The position numbers were made by a program, and so were the translations under genes. A model generated the notes under the pieces. The model had not been told where the DNA came from. It worked only from the letters and a program-made list of their open reading frames with translations, and made no database searches. From positions 1,140,001-1,204,000 of the forward strand of contig NZ_FXAF01000006.1 of NCBI RefSeq assembly GCF_900177415.1: DNA of 64,000 nt, read 5' to 3'. This DNA comes from Xaviernesmea oryzae. Lineage in GTDB: Bacteria > Pseudomonadota > Alphaproteobacteria > Rhizobiales > Rhizobiaceae. Of this stretch, positions 50,873 to 59,998 are shown one piece after another (position 1 is the stretch's first letter; every line of letters starts with the position of its first letter).

Positions 50873-52144
50873 ATGGACAGAGCCAAACTCACCATATTGC
50901 CGCCGGGCAAGCCGCTCATCGGGCGCGCCGTGCCTCCGGGTTCCAAGTCGATCACCAACCGCGCATTGCTGCTCGCCGGGCTTGCCGAGGGCACCAGCCG
51001 GCTGACCGGGGCGCTCAGAAGCGACGACACGCGCTATATGGCGGAAGCGCTCCGGGCCATGGGTGTGACGATCGAGCAGCCGGACGAAACGACCTTCTTG
51101 GTGACCGGCACCGGCAAGCTTCTGCCGCCTTCCGCGCCGCTCTTCCTCGGCAATGCCGGCACGGCGACCCGCTTTCTCACCGCAGCGGTCGCCTCGGTCG
51201 ACGGTACTGTCGTGGTCGATGGCGACGAGCACATGCGCAAGCGGCCGATCGGTCCGCTGGTCGCCGCGCTCAAGTCGCTCGGGATCAACGTCGAGGCGCC
51301 GACCGGCTGCCCGCCGGTCACCGTGCGCGGCAACGGCCATTTCGCTTCGGGGCGGGTGGAGATCGACGCCGGCCTGTCGAGCCAGTACGTTTCCGCCCTG
51401 CTGATGGCCGCGCCACTTGCGCCGAAAGGCGCCAATGCGCCGGTCACCGTGGCGCTTGCCGGCACCGAGATCGGCGCGCGCGGTTATGTCGACCTGACGC
51501 TTGCCGCCATGCAGGCCTTCGGCGCCAGGGTGGAGCAGATCGACGCCGCGACCTGGAAGGTCGAGCCGACCGGCTACAAGGCCGCGGATTTCGTCATAGA
51601 GCCGGATGCCTCCGCCGCGACCTATCTCTGGGCGGCGGAAATTCTGACCGGCGGCAGGATCGATCTCGGCGTGCCGAACGATGCCTTCACCCAGCCGGAT
51701 GCCAAGGCTTTCGATGTCATCTCGAAATTCCCGCGTCTGCCGGCGGAGATCGACGGCTCGCAGATGCAGGACGCCGTGCCGACGCTCGCCGTTCTCGCCG
51801 CTTTCAACGAGACGCCGGTGCGCTTCACCGGCATCGCCAACCTGCGCGTCAAGGAATGCGACCGGGTGCGGGCGCTGTCGCTCGGCCTCACCGCCATTCG
51901 CGAGGGCCTTGCCACGGAAGAGGGCGACGACTTGATCGTCGCCTCCGATCCGTCGCTCGCCGGCCAGACCCTGCCGGCCGAAATCAACACCTTCGCCGAC
52001 CACCGCATCGCCATGAGCTTCGCTTTGGCAGGCCTGAAGATCGGCGGCATCACCATTCTCGATCCGGATTGCGTCGCCAAGACGTTCCCGACCTATTGGG
52101 ACGTGCTGGCCTCGCTCGGGGTTTCGTACACGGACATCGAATAG
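50873..52144 (+). CDS. aroA: 3-phosphoshikimate 1-carboxyvinyltransferase, class I-like
   Basis: A 423-residue EPSP synthase joining shikimate-3-phosphate and PEP in aromatic amino acid synthesis. Motifs are PPGSKSITNRALLLAG, LGNAGTATRFL, HMRKRPIGPLV, SSQYVSALLM, VKECDRVRAL and NTFADHRIAMSFALAG. They follow the class I (E. coli-like) pattern; the class II hallmark, with GDKSISHR near the start as in the Agrobacterium-type enzyme, is absent. Rhizobia usually carry a class II aroA elsewhere, so this may be a second copy. The substrate-loop Gly (GNAG) is the common form. It lies between lemA and the DUF2207 gene. Confidence 0.9.
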   Translation: MDRAKLTILPPGKPLIGRAVPPGSKSITNRALLLAGLAEGTSRLTGALRSDDTRYMAEALRAMGVTIEQPDETTFLVTGTGKLLPPSAPLFLGNAGTATRFLTAAVASVDGTVVVDGDEHMRKRPIGPLVAALKSLGINVEAPTGCPPVTVRGNGHFASGRVEIDAGLSSQYVSALLMAAPLAPKGANAPVTVALAGTEIGARGYVDLTLAAMQAFGARVEQIDAATWKVEPTGYKAADFVIEPDASAATYLWAAEILTGGRIDLGVPNDAFTQPDAKAFDVISKFPRLPAEIDGSQMQDAVPTLAVLAAFNETPVRFTGIANLRVKECDRVRALSLGLTAIREGLATEEGDDLIVASDPSLAGQTLPAEINTFADHRIAMSFALAGLKIGGITILDPDCVAKTFPTYWDVLASLGVSYTDIE

Positions 52145-52185
52145 GCGCCTAAAGGGGATCGGTCCGGGCGCCGAGGGAGGAACGC

Positions 52186-54111
52186 GTGGTGCGGTGGTTT
52201 TCCGGTTTCTGGCTTGCGCTTCTGTTCTGCCTCTCGGCGGCGCTGCCGGCCCGGGCGGAGGAATTTATCCGCGCCTACCATTCCGACATCGAGATCACCC
52301 GGAACGGCGAATTGACGGTTTCCGAAACGATCACCGTCAATGCCGAAGGCCGCAACATCAGGCGCGGCATCTTTCGCGATTTCCCGCTGACCATGGTGGA
52401 TGCGAACGGCCGCACGGTGCGTGTCGGTTTCGATGTCGTCTCGGTCACGCGCGACGGGCAGCGCGAGCCCTGGCACACCGAAACGGTGACGGGCGGCATC
52501 CGCATCTATGCCGGCTCCGAAGACACGCTTCTGAGGAACAGCGAACACACCTATGTCTTCACTTACCGGACCGACCGGCAGATCCGTTATTTCGGCGATC
52601 ACGACGAGCTTTACTGGAACGTCACCGGCAACGGCTGGCTGTTCCGCATCGCCGGGGCTTCGGCGCGGGTAACGCTTCCGGGCGGCCGGATCACCCAGAC
52701 CGCCGCCTATACCGGCCCGCTCGGCTCCACCGCCCGCAACGCGCGCATGCAGGCGAACGGCAACGAGGCGGTCTTTGCAACGACCCGCCCGCTCGGCGAG
52801 CACGAAGGCCTCACCATCGTCGTCGGGTTTCCGAAGGGCATCGTCGCGCCGCCATCCGCCGATCAGGAGCGCTCCTGGTGGTTCCGCGACAATCTCAACC
52901 TCTTCCTGGGCTTCGGCGGCCTGATCCTCGTCATCGGCTATTATTTCTTTTTCTGGACCCGTGTCGGGCGTGATCCCGCGCGCGGCGTCATGGTGCCGCG
53001 CTGGGACGCCCCGGACGGCATCTCGCCGGCGCTCGTCAACTATATCGAGAACAAGGGATTTTCGGGCGGCGGCTGGACGGCCTTTTCCGCGAGCGCCCTC
53101 GATCTCGCGGTGAAAGGCTATGTGAAGCTGGAGGACCTCAAGGAGAAGATCGTCATCCGGCGGACAGACAAGGCCGTGCCAAAGAACCTGCCGATCGGCC
53201 AGGCTTCCATCCTCGGCTCGGTCGGCGGACCGGGGCGGAGCCTGGTCATCGACGAGGCTCACGGCACGACGGTGCAATCCGTGGGGGCGAGCTTCCGCAA
53301 TGCGATCGAGAAGGAGCATCGCGGCCGATATTACAAGGCCAATACGGGTTATGTGGTGGGCGGCGTGGTGCTGAGCGTGCTCGCCGTTCTGGCGCTGATC
53401 GTCTTCGGCAATCTCGAGCCGGACATGATCGGCATGCTGATCGTGCCGGCCTTCTTCGCCGTCTTCTTCGGCATCTTTGCGGTCAGCCTCGGCAAGGGCC
53501 TGCGCCGCGGCTCCTCGCTCCTCTCCAAGATCGTCTCGATCGTGATCCTCGGTTTCATTGGGCTTGTCGCCTTGTCGATCGGCTCGGCTCTGCTGGTGGC
53601 GATCATGTCGGAGATGACCGGCAGCGACCATTGGCCGATGCTGGTGGCGGTGGGCGGCATCGTGCTTGCGAACGTCATCTTCTTCTTCCTGATGGGCGCG
53701 CCGACGCCGCTCGGCCGCAAGTTGATGGACGGCATCGAGGGCCTGCGCACCTATCTGACGCTGGCGGAAAAGGACCGGATGAACATGGCGGGCGCGCCGG
53801 CCATGTCGCCGCAGCATTTCGAAACGCTGCTGCCCTATGCGGTGGCGCTCGGCGTCGAAAAGCCGTGGAGCCGCGCCTTCGAGACATGGCTCGCGACGGC
53901 CGCGGCTGGCGCTGCCGCAGCGTCCTATGCGCCCGGCTGGTACAGCGGCAATTATTCGAACTTCGGCGACCGCATCGGCGGCTTTTCGTCCTCGATGGCC
54001 TCCACCATCGCCTCGACCATTCCCGCGCCCAAATCCTCCTCGTCCTCCTCCGGCTTTTCCGGCGGCTCCTCCGGCGGCGGGGGAGGCGGTGGCGGAGGAG
54101 GGGGTTGGTAA
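52186..54111 (+). CDS. DUF2207 membrane protein
   Basis: A 641-residue protein with a signal peptide (FWLALLFCLSAALPARAEEF), an extracytoplasmic beta-rich domain (about 25-235, FIRAYHSDIEITRNGELTVS, RGIFRDFPL), a membrane helix (LFLGFGGLILVIGYYFFFWT), further membrane helices at about 385-520, and a Ser/Gly-rich C terminus ending in a run of glycines and Trp. This is the DUF2207 architecture found with LemA. Function unknown. The start is one of two GTGs (52186, 52189) after GGGAGG. Confidence 0.9.
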   Translation: MVRWFSGFWLALLFCLSAALPARAEEFIRAYHSDIEITRNGELTVSETITVNAEGRNIRRGIFRDFPLTMVDANGRTVRVGFDVVSVTRDGQREPWHTETVTGGIRIYAGSEDTLLRNSEHTYVFTYRTDRQIRYFGDHDELYWNVTGNGWLFRIAGASARVTLPGGRITQTAAYTGPLGSTARNARMQANGNEAVFATTRPLGEHEGLTIVVGFPKGIVAPPSADQERSWWFRDNLNLFLGFGGLILVIGYYFFFWTRVGRDPARGVMVPRWDAPDGISPALVNYIENKGFSGGGWTAFSASALDLAVKGYVKLEDLKEKIVIRRTDKAVPKNLPIGQASILGSVGGPGRSLVIDEAHGTTVQSVGASFRNAIEKEHRGRYYKANTGYVVGGVVLSVLAVLALIVFGNLEPDMIGMLIVPAFFAVFFGIFAVSLGKGLRRGSSLLSKIVSIVILGFIGLVALSIGSALLVAIMSEMTGSDHWPMLVAVGGIVLANVIFFFLMGAPTPLGRKLMDGIEGLRTYLTLAEKDRMNMAGAPAMSPQHFETLLPYAVALGVEKPWSRAFETWLATAAAGAAAASYAPGWYSGNYSNFGDRIGGFSSSMASTIASTIPAPKSSSSSSGFSGGSSGGGGGGGGGGGW

Positions 54112-54174
54112 TTTACCGTTTGCAGGTGACTTTTGCAGTGTGGCTTGCTAGAGGCTCCGCAATTGCTCATTTCC

Positions 54175-54187
54175 TGTGAAATTCACA
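54175..54187. promoter_or_regulatory. Short palindrome upstream of glyS
   Basis: TGTGAA-A-TTCACA is a perfect 6-bp inverted repeat, 16 bases before the glyS ATG. It may be a regulator site or chance; it overlaps the leader near the ribosome binding region. Confidence 0.3.
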
Positions 54188-54202
54188 TAAAAGTTGAGTT
54201 CG

Positions 54203-56413
54203 ATGCCCGATCTTCTCCTGGAACTTCGATCCGAAGAAATCCCCGCCCGCATGCAGCGCAAGGCCGCGGGGGATCTCAAAAAGCTCGTCACCGACGCGCT
54301 GGTGGAAGCGGGTCTGACCTATGAGGGCGCGCGCGAATATTGGACGCCGCGCCGCCTGACCCTCGATATCCGCGGCCTGACGGCCCGTTCCGCCGATCAG
54401 CGCGAGGAGCGCAAGGGCCCGCGCACCGACGCGCCGGAAAAGGCGATCGAAGGTTTCTTGCGTGGCGCAGGTCTCTCGTCAGTGTCGGAAGCCCAGGTTG
54501 TCAGCGACCCGAAGAAGGGCGATTTCTACGTCGCCGTCATCTCCAGGCCCGGCCGCCCGGCGGAAGAGATCATCGCCGACGTCATGCCCGGTATCATCCG
54601 CAACTTCCCCTGGCCGAAGTCGATGCGCTGGGGGGCTGCCTCCATGCCGAAAGGCATGCGCTATGCAGGCATTGAGGGCAAGGGCCCGGAAAGCCTGCGC
54701 TGGGTGCGCCCGCTGCAGTCGATCGTCTGCGTCTTCGGTCCGGAGCACGAGGAGACCCAGGTCATCCCGTTCGAAATCGACGGGCTGACGGCAAGCAACG
54801 TCACCTATGGCCATCGCTTCCATGCGCCTGAAGCGATCACCGTGCGCCGGTTCGAGGATTACGCATCGAGCCTCGAAAAGGCGAAGGTCATGCTGGATGC
54901 AGATCGCCGCAAGGACGTGATCCTGCACGACGCGCGCGACCTCGCCTTCGCGAGCGGCCTCGATCTCATTGAGGACGAGGGCCTCTTGGAGGAGGTCTCC
55001 GGCCTCGTCGAGTGGCCGCATGTGCTGATGGGCGAGTTCGAGAAGGAATATCTCGGAATCCCGTCGGAAATCATCCGTCTGACCATCAAGACGAACCAGA
55101 AATGTTTCGTCACGCGGCCTCAGGGCGGCGAGGGCCTTTCGAACCGCTTCATCCTGGTCTCGAACATCGAGGCGAAGGATGGCGGCAAGGAGATCGTCCA
55201 CGGCAACGGCAAGGTGGTGCGTGCGCGCCTTTCGGATGCCAGGCATTTCTGGACCCGCGACCAGGGCGACCTGCCGGACCTCGACACGCTGGTCGAGTCC
55301 GCCAAGAAATTCGACCTCGATCTCAAGAAGCCGCTCGACCAGCGCATGGCGAAGCTCGACGCGCTGAACGTGACGTTCCATGCCAAGCTCGGCACGCAGG
55401 GCGAACGCGTCCGCCGCATCCGCGATCTCGCCCAGCAATTGGCGCCGATCGTCGGTGCCGATCCGACGCTTGTCGATCGAGCCGCCGTGCTGGCGAAGGC
55501 CGATCTGCGCACCGAAGCGGTGGGTGAATTCCCGGAACTGCAGGGGTTGATGGGCCGCAAGTACGCGACGTTGCAGGGCGAGAACCCTTCCGTTGCCGCC
55601 GCGATCGAGGATCACTACAAGCCGCAGGGCCCGTCCGACCGCGTGCCGGACGACAAGGTGGCGATCACGGTGGCGCTCGCCGACAAGCTCGATACGCTCG
55701 TCGGCTTCTGGGCAATCGACGAAAAGCCGACGGGCTCCAAGGATCCGTTCGCGCTCCGCCGCGCTGCATTGGGCGTGGTGCGAATTCTGTTGGAGCGGAA
55801 GGTTAGGCTGCCGCTTTATAAGACGCTGCTTGGCGCAGTCATTGACGACGCGGTCTTCGGAACGCATGTGATGCCGATAAACGGGGAAGTCCTGTTCGAC
55901 CTCCTCTCCTTCTTCCACGACCGCCTGAAGGTCTATCTGCGCGATATGGGCGCGCGGCACGACCTGATCGACGCGGTGCTGACGCCCGACGCCGACGATC
56001 TTCTGATGGTCGCCCGCCGCGTCGAGGCACTGACGGCGTTCATCACGTCGGAAGACGGCAGGAACCTGCTCGCCGGCACCAAGCGCGCCGTGCAGCTTCT
56101 TGCCGCTGAAGAGAAGAAGGGCACGGTCATCGCGGATGGCGTTTCGGAAGAGCTGTTGAAGCTCGACGCCGAAAAGGCGCTCTGGTCTGCCATCACCGCC
56201 GCCTCGAAGGAGGCATCCGACGCCATCGCAAAGGAAGACTTCCGCTCGGCCATGGAGGCCCTGTCGAAGCTCCGCGCCCCCGTGGACCGGTTCTTCGAGG
56301 ATGTTCTGGTCAACGACGAGGACGCGGCGATCCGCGCCAACCGCCTGGCGCTCCTGAAGGCCATCCGCGAAGCGACCGGCACGGTCGCCGATTTCTCGAA
56401 GATCGTATCCTGA
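54203..56413 (+). CDS. glyS: Glycyl-tRNA synthetase beta subunit
   Basis: The 736-residue beta chain of alpha2-beta2 GlyRS, which carries tRNA-binding domains. Family blocks are [18 protein letters not shown] at the start, [38 protein letters not shown] and the [20 protein letters not shown] region, with a C-terminal anticodon-binding domain. The start at 54203 (MPDLLLELR) is family-typical; a TTG at 54194 is less likely. Followed by a strong terminator. Confidence 0.96.
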   Translation: MPDLLLELRSEEIPARMQRKAAGDLKKLVTDALVEAGLTYEGAREYWTPRRLTLDIRGLTARSADQREERKGPRTDAPEKAIEGFLRGAGLSSVSEAQVVSDPKKGDFYVAVISRPGRPAEEIIADVMPGIIRNFPWPKSMRWGAASMPKGMRYAGIEGKGPESLRWVRPLQSIVCVFGPEHEETQVIPFEIDGLTASNVTYGHRFHAPEAITVRRFEDYASSLEKAKVMLDADRRKDVILHDARDLAFASGLDLIEDEGLLEEVSGLVEWPHVLMGEFEKEYLGIPSEIIRLTIKTNQKCFVTRPQGGEGLSNRFILVSNIEAKDGGKEIVHGNGKVVRARLSDARHFWTRDQGDLPDLDTLVESAKKFDLDLKKPLDQRMAKLDALNVTFHAKLGTQGERVRRIRDLAQQLAPIVGADPTLVDRAAVLAKADLRTEAVGEFPELQGLMGRKYATLQGENPSVAAAIEDHYKPQGPSDRVPDDKVAITVALADKLDTLVGFWAIDEKPTGSKDPFALRRAALGVVRILLERKVRLPLYKTLLGAVIDDAVFGTHVMPINGEVLFDLLSFFHDRLKVYLRDMGARHDLIDAVLTPDADDLLMVARRVEALTAFITSEDGRNLLAGTKRAVQLLAAEEKKGTVIADGVSEELLKLDAEKALWSAITAASKEASDAIAKEDFRSAMEALSKLRAPVDRFFEDVLVNDEDAAIRANRLALLKAIREATGTVADFSKIVS

Positions 56414-56424
56414 TCAAAAAACAA

Positions 56425-56450
56425 AACCGCCGGGCTTGCGCCCGGCGGTT
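56425..56450. terminator. Bidirectional terminator between glyS and chemoreceptor gene
   Basis: AACCGCCGGGC (56425-56435) pairs with GCCCGGCGGTT (56440-56450), loop TTGC. On the minus strand the stem is followed by TTGTTTTTTG, a good T-tract, so it is strongest for the chemoreceptor gene but also sits 12 bases after glyS. Confidence 0.85.
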
Positions 56451-56475
56451 CCTCTGCCCCCCTTGAAGGTTTGGC

Positions 56476-58314
56476 TCAGCTTGCCCTGCGCATTTTCTGC
56501 GCCGCGTGGTGAAGCCCGGTTGCGCTGGCGTCGGCATTCGCAACGCGGAAGCTGCGGATCAGGTTGAGCAGTTCGTCGGTGTCGGAAGCGAGCGCTTCCG
56601 CCGAGGCGGTGGTTTCCTCGGCCATGGCGGCATTGTGCTGGGTCGCCGCGTCGAGCTGGTTCAGTGACGAGGAGATCGAGCGCAGCGTCGTGTCCTGTTC
56701 GGAAGCCGAATGGGCGATCTTGCCGACAATCTCGCTTGCGGCCTTCACCTGGCTGGAGATGCGCTTCAGCGCCTCGCCTGCTTCGCCAACCAGCCTGACG
56801 CCGTTCTGCACCTGGCCGGACGAACGGGAAATCTGGTCCTTGATCTCCTTGGCGGCCGCGGCGGAGCGCTGCGCCAGTTCGCGGACTTCCTGGGCGACGA
56901 CCGCAAAACCCTTGCCGGATTCGCCGGCACGGGCAGCCTCGACGCCGGCATTCAGCGCCAGCAGGTTGGTCTGGAAGGCGATGTCGTCGATCACGCCGAT
57001 AATCTTCGAGATTTCTTCCGACGAATGCTCGATGCCGCCCATGGCCTCGATCGCCTGGGCGACGATCTGGTCGGAGCGGTTGGCTTCGGTGCTGACCGAG
57101 GTCACGCGCTGGGCGGCCTCATGGGCGCCTTCGGCCGTCTGGCGGACGGCGACCGCGAGCTCGTCGAGGGCGGCGGACGTTTCTTCCAGGTTGGCGGCCT
57201 GCCGTTCGGTGCGCTGCGACAGTTCGTTGGAAGCGCGGCGGATTTCCTCTTTCGAGCCGCCGATATCGATGCCCTTGGCATTGACCTTGGCCATGGCCGC
57301 TTCGAGATGCGCGAGCGCCTCGTTGAAGTTGTGGCGCAGCGCCTCGTAACGGGGCCCGAGATCGCTGCAGCGGACGGTGAGGTCGCCGGTGGCGAGCGCT
57401 TCGAGCGCCTGGCCGATGGTGGAGACGACGCGGGCCTGCTCGGCCGCATCCTGCTGCTGCAGGGAAAGGTTCTGCTGGCGTTCGCGGTCGAGTTCCTGCT
57501 GCTGCTTCGCCTCGCGCTCGGCCATGGCATGGCGCTCGCGGATCTTTTCCTGCAGCGCCTGGGTCGCCTTGGCCATCATGCCCACTTCGTTGGACATTTC
57601 GGTGTGCGGGATCTCGGTCTTGACGTCCTCGTCCGCGACGGCCTGCAGCGCGTCGTGAACGGCGGCGAGCGGCCGGGTGATGTTGCGGATCACATAGAAG
57701 GCGGCGGCGAGCGCGAAGAGGAAGGCGAGGAAGCCGATGCCGACGACCTGCCAGATGGCCGTGTTGATCTTGGCGTCGAGATCGTCGGTATAGACGCCGG
57801 TCGCGACGATGATCTGCCAGGGTTCGAAAGCCCGCGAATAGGCGGCCTTCTCGAAGACCTGGTCGGCGGGCATGCCGGGCTTTTCCCAGTAGTAGAGGGT
57901 GATGCCGCCGCCGGCACGGCCCTTGGCGACGAGCTCCTCGCGGAAGAGGTTGCCCATCTTGTCCGGCTGGCCCTTCTGGTTCACGCCGACCAGTTTCGGG
58001 TTGTAGTGAAACTGCGTCAGGGTGTCGTAGTTCAGGCCGAAAATGTAGCCTGCCGGCTCGTATTTGATGCCGGCAACCGCCGCGTAGGCGTATTTCTGGG
58101 CATCCTCGTGGCTGAGTTCTCCGGACTTTTCCCGGTCGTAGTAGGACTGCAGGATGGAAATGCCGGATTCGACCTGCGTGCGCAGCATGTCGTAGCGCTC
58201 TTCATAGATCGCCGCCACCGAGGTGCGGATCTGATAATAGGTCACGGCGGCGAACGCCACCATCAGCACGGCCACCATGCCGAGCAACTGGTGGGAGATC
58301 TTGAGATTCTTCAT
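56476..58314 (-). CDS. Methyl-accepting chemotaxis protein with Cache sensor
   Basis: A 612-residue chemoreceptor: a first membrane helix (LLGMVAVLMVAFAAVTYYQI), a periplasmic single-Cache domain (about 35-185, with YFWEKPG-like YYWEKPGMPADQVFEK and EPWQIIVATGVYTDD), a second helix (about 190-210), HAMP regions, and the signalling tip IDDIAFQTNLLALNAGVEAA with GESGKGFAVVAQEVRELAQR. No CheR/CheB-docking pentapeptide is visible at the C terminus (ends KMRRAS). Small Cache domains of this type often sense carboxylates. Start ATG at 58314. No che genes are adjacent. Confidence 0.92.
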   Translation of the reverse strand: MKNLKISHQLLGMVAVLMVAFAAVTYYQIRTSVAAIYEERYDMLRTQVESGISILQSYYDREKSGELSHEDAQKYAYAAVAGIKYEPAGYIFGLNYDTLTQFHYNPKLVGVNQKGQPDKMGNLFREELVAKGRAGGGITLYYWEKPGMPADQVFEKAAYSRAFEPWQIIVATGVYTDDLDAKINTAIWQVVGIGFLAFLFALAAAFYVIRNITRPLAAVHDALQAVADEDVKTEIPHTEMSNEVGMMAKATQALQEKIRERHAMAEREAKQQQELDRERQQNLSLQQQDAAEQARVVSTIGQALEALATGDLTVRCSDLGPRYEALRHNFNEALAHLEAAMAKVNAKGIDIGGSKEEIRRASNELSQRTERQAANLEETSAALDELAVAVRQTAEGAHEAAQRVTSVSTEANRSDQIVAQAIEAMGGIEHSSEEISKIIGVIDDIAFQTNLLALNAGVEAARAGESGKGFAVVAQEVRELAQRSAAAAKEIKDQISRSSGQVQNGVRLVGEAGEALKRISSQVKAASEIVGKIAHSASEQDTTLRSISSSLNQLDAATQHNAAMAEETTASAEALASDTDELLNLIRSFRVANADASATGLHHAAQKMRRAS

Positions 58315-58665
58315 TTTCGACTCACTTTCAGGCAGCCGAAATCTCCCGGAGGGAGCCGGAGCGGAACGAGGGGGTTTTGGGGAAGGCGCTTCCTGCGCCG
58401 GCACGTGCTCACATCGCACTGGTAACGATAGAGTGACGCGCTATACTTGAATAAAAATTTAATTATGCGGGCTTTGGCGACTGAAACAGACAATAATTTA
58501 GGCAAATCTGCCGTGAGGAGGCGAAGATTCACGCATCACGCGAAATTATATTTGCCGAAGCACTTTTTGCTCTGTAAATATTATTATTATCTAATTTAGT
58601 TATAACGATAATTGATTGAGTGAAGGCGACGGAGACCGGCTCCTAGTGGTCATCTGCTGACGATC
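58315..58665. other. AT-rich intergenic region between chemoreceptor and TetR genes
   Basis: About 350 bp without a supported gene. The part 58435-58640 is strikingly AT-rich for this genome (AATAAAAATTTAATTATG near 58450; AAATATTATTATTATC near 58576). It should include the chemoreceptor promoter and the end of the tetR gene on the minus strand. It may be a target for AT-preferring silencers or a scar of transfer. Confidence 0.5.
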
Positions 58666-59268
58666 TTAGCCCCGCAGTTTCCTGGAATCGGATATCCGCA
58701 GGCTGGCGAGCTGGGGGGCGACGATTGCGATGAACAGTTCGGGATCGCCGAAAGCCCTGGCGGAGAGCATTGCGCCATGAACCGAGGCCATCAGAATCTG
58801 GGCCTCTTCTTCCGGCCGCTTGTCCAACCGGAACAGGTCCTGCTCGACGCCGGCCTGCAGGACCGACGTAAGCCATTCCGCGAGGCCATGGAAATGGGCA
58901 CGAACGCGTGACGCGACCTCTTCCGGAAGCATCTGCATCTCGCTCGCGAGCATCGCGCAGAGGCAGAAAGGCAGCGAGGCATCCCGAATGCACGAATGCC
59001 AGTAGTTCATATAGGACTGCAATTGCTCGGCAGGGCTTGAGATCTCTTCGCGCAGAGATTTCAAGCCCGCCTCCGTCTGCTGCCTGTAGCGGCTCACCAG
59101 AACCGAGACCAACTCGGCCTTCGTCGGAAAGTGATGGTGGATGCTCGCCTTCCTGATGCCGATGGCAGCCGAAATGTCGGCATAGCTGAAGCCGTTATAG
59201 CCTCCCGCCACAATCAGGGACTGCGCGATGTCGAGGATTTTTTCCGAAGTCGAAGCCGTTGATTTCAT
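58666..59268 (-). CDS. TetR/AcrR family transcriptional regulator
   Basis: A 200-residue repressor. The helix-turn-helix is in residues about 8-55 (SEKILDIAQSLIVAGGYNGF, then YADISAAIGIRKASIHHHFP), and the C-terminal ligand domain contains several Cys and Met residues (CIRDASLPFCLCAMLASEM). It is divergent from a membrane protein gene, with two CCTAC/GTAGG palindromes in the 139-bp gap, so it very likely controls both genes. The cysteine-rich patch might be redox- or electrophile-responsive, as in NemR-type proteins, but this is inference. Confidence 0.9.
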   Translation of the reverse strand: MKSTASTSEKILDIAQSLIVAGGYNGFSYADISAAIGIRKASIHHHFPTKAELVSVLVSRYRQQTEAGLKSLREEISSPAEQLQSYMNYWHSCIRDASLPFCLCAMLASEMQMLPEEVASRVRAHFHGLAEWLTSVLQAGVEQDLFRLDKRPEEEAQILMASVHGAMLSARAFGDPELFIAIVAPQLASLRISDSRKLRG

Positions 59269-59273
59269 GTGGC

Positions 59274-59293
59274 TGCCTACCTTCCGGTAGGCA
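59274..59293. promoter_or_regulatory. Operator-like palindrome at the tetR start
   Basis: TGCCTACC (59274-59281) and GGTAGGCA (59286-59293) form perfect 8-bp arms around TTCC, five bases upstream of the tetR ATG. It shares the CCTAC/GTAGG half-sites with the palindrome at 59372-59383. Confidence 0.7.
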
Positions 59294-59371
59294 GGTTGTC
59301 AAGGTTGCTCCTGTACTTCGGTTTCTCACGAAGAGGTGTTCGCACGTCGCGTTGACTCCAAAATTAGACTA

Positions 59372-59383
59372 CCTACTAGTAGG
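59372..59383. promoter_or_regulatory. Operator-like palindrome upstream of membrane protein gene
   Basis: CCTACTAGTAGG is a perfect 12-bp palindrome, 24 bases before the ATG at 59408. It carries the same half-sites as the dyad at 59274-59293 with tighter spacing. Confidence 0.65.
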
Positions 59384-59407
59384 AAGATAACAACAAGGAG
59401 CCTGCCG

Positions 59408-59965
59408 ATGCAAAGCCATTCTTTGACCCAGTCCACGTGGCTGCGATCCTATTATTTCATACGCGCCTTATTCTCGATCGCGTGGATTGCCGCCGCCGTT
59501 CACTTCGGGGAACAACCCCGCACCGCCGCCCTTCTGCTGGCGATCTATCCCGTATGGGACGGCCTCGCCAATCTGGTCGACGCCCGGGTCAACGGCGGCC
59601 TGAAGGCCAATCCGTCCCAGGCGTTGAATGTCGTGGTCAGCGTGATCACGACGCTCGCCGTCATCGTCGCGGTCAGCAATAGCACCTACGCCGTTCTGGC
59701 CGTGTTCGGGGTTTGGGCGATCCTTTCGGGTCTGCTGCAACTCTACACGGGGGTGAGGCGCTGGCGTGCCTATGGCGCCCAGTGGGTGATGATCCTGAGC
59801 GGTGCGCAATCGGCGCTTGCCGGCGGCTTCATGATCAGCCGATCCCTCGGCACCGTTGCGCCGACGATTCTGGATATCGTCCCGTATGCGGGGTTCGGCG
59901 CGTTCTACTTCCTGCTTTCCGCAATCTGGCTTGTGGTCGCAAGCTATCGCAAGGCCCATGCGTAG
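59408..59965 (+). CDS. DUF308-like multi-pass membrane protein
   Basis: A 185-residue protein with about five or six membrane helices (SYYFIRALFSIAWIAAAVHF, ALNVVVSVITTLAVIVAV, YAVLAVFGVWAILSGLLQLY, WVMILSGAQSALAGGFMI, GAFYFLLSAIWLVVA). The repeat-like pattern of paired helices recalls DUF308/HdeD proteins, implicated in acid resistance in enterics, but the match is by eye. AAGGAG gives its ribosome binding site. It is the apparent target of the divergent TetR regulator. Confidence 0.75.
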   Translation: MQSHSLTQSTWLRSYYFIRALFSIAWIAAAVHFGEQPRTAALLLAIYPVWDGLANLVDARVNGGLKANPSQALNVVVSVITTLAVIVAVSNSTYAVLAVFGVWAILSGLLQLYTGVRRWRAYGAQWVMILSGAQSALAGGFMISRSLGTVAPTILDIVPYAGFGAFYFLLSAIWLVVASYRKAHA

Positions 59966-59998
59966 GGCCACATTGGCCCAATGAGTCCTGACCTTGGA

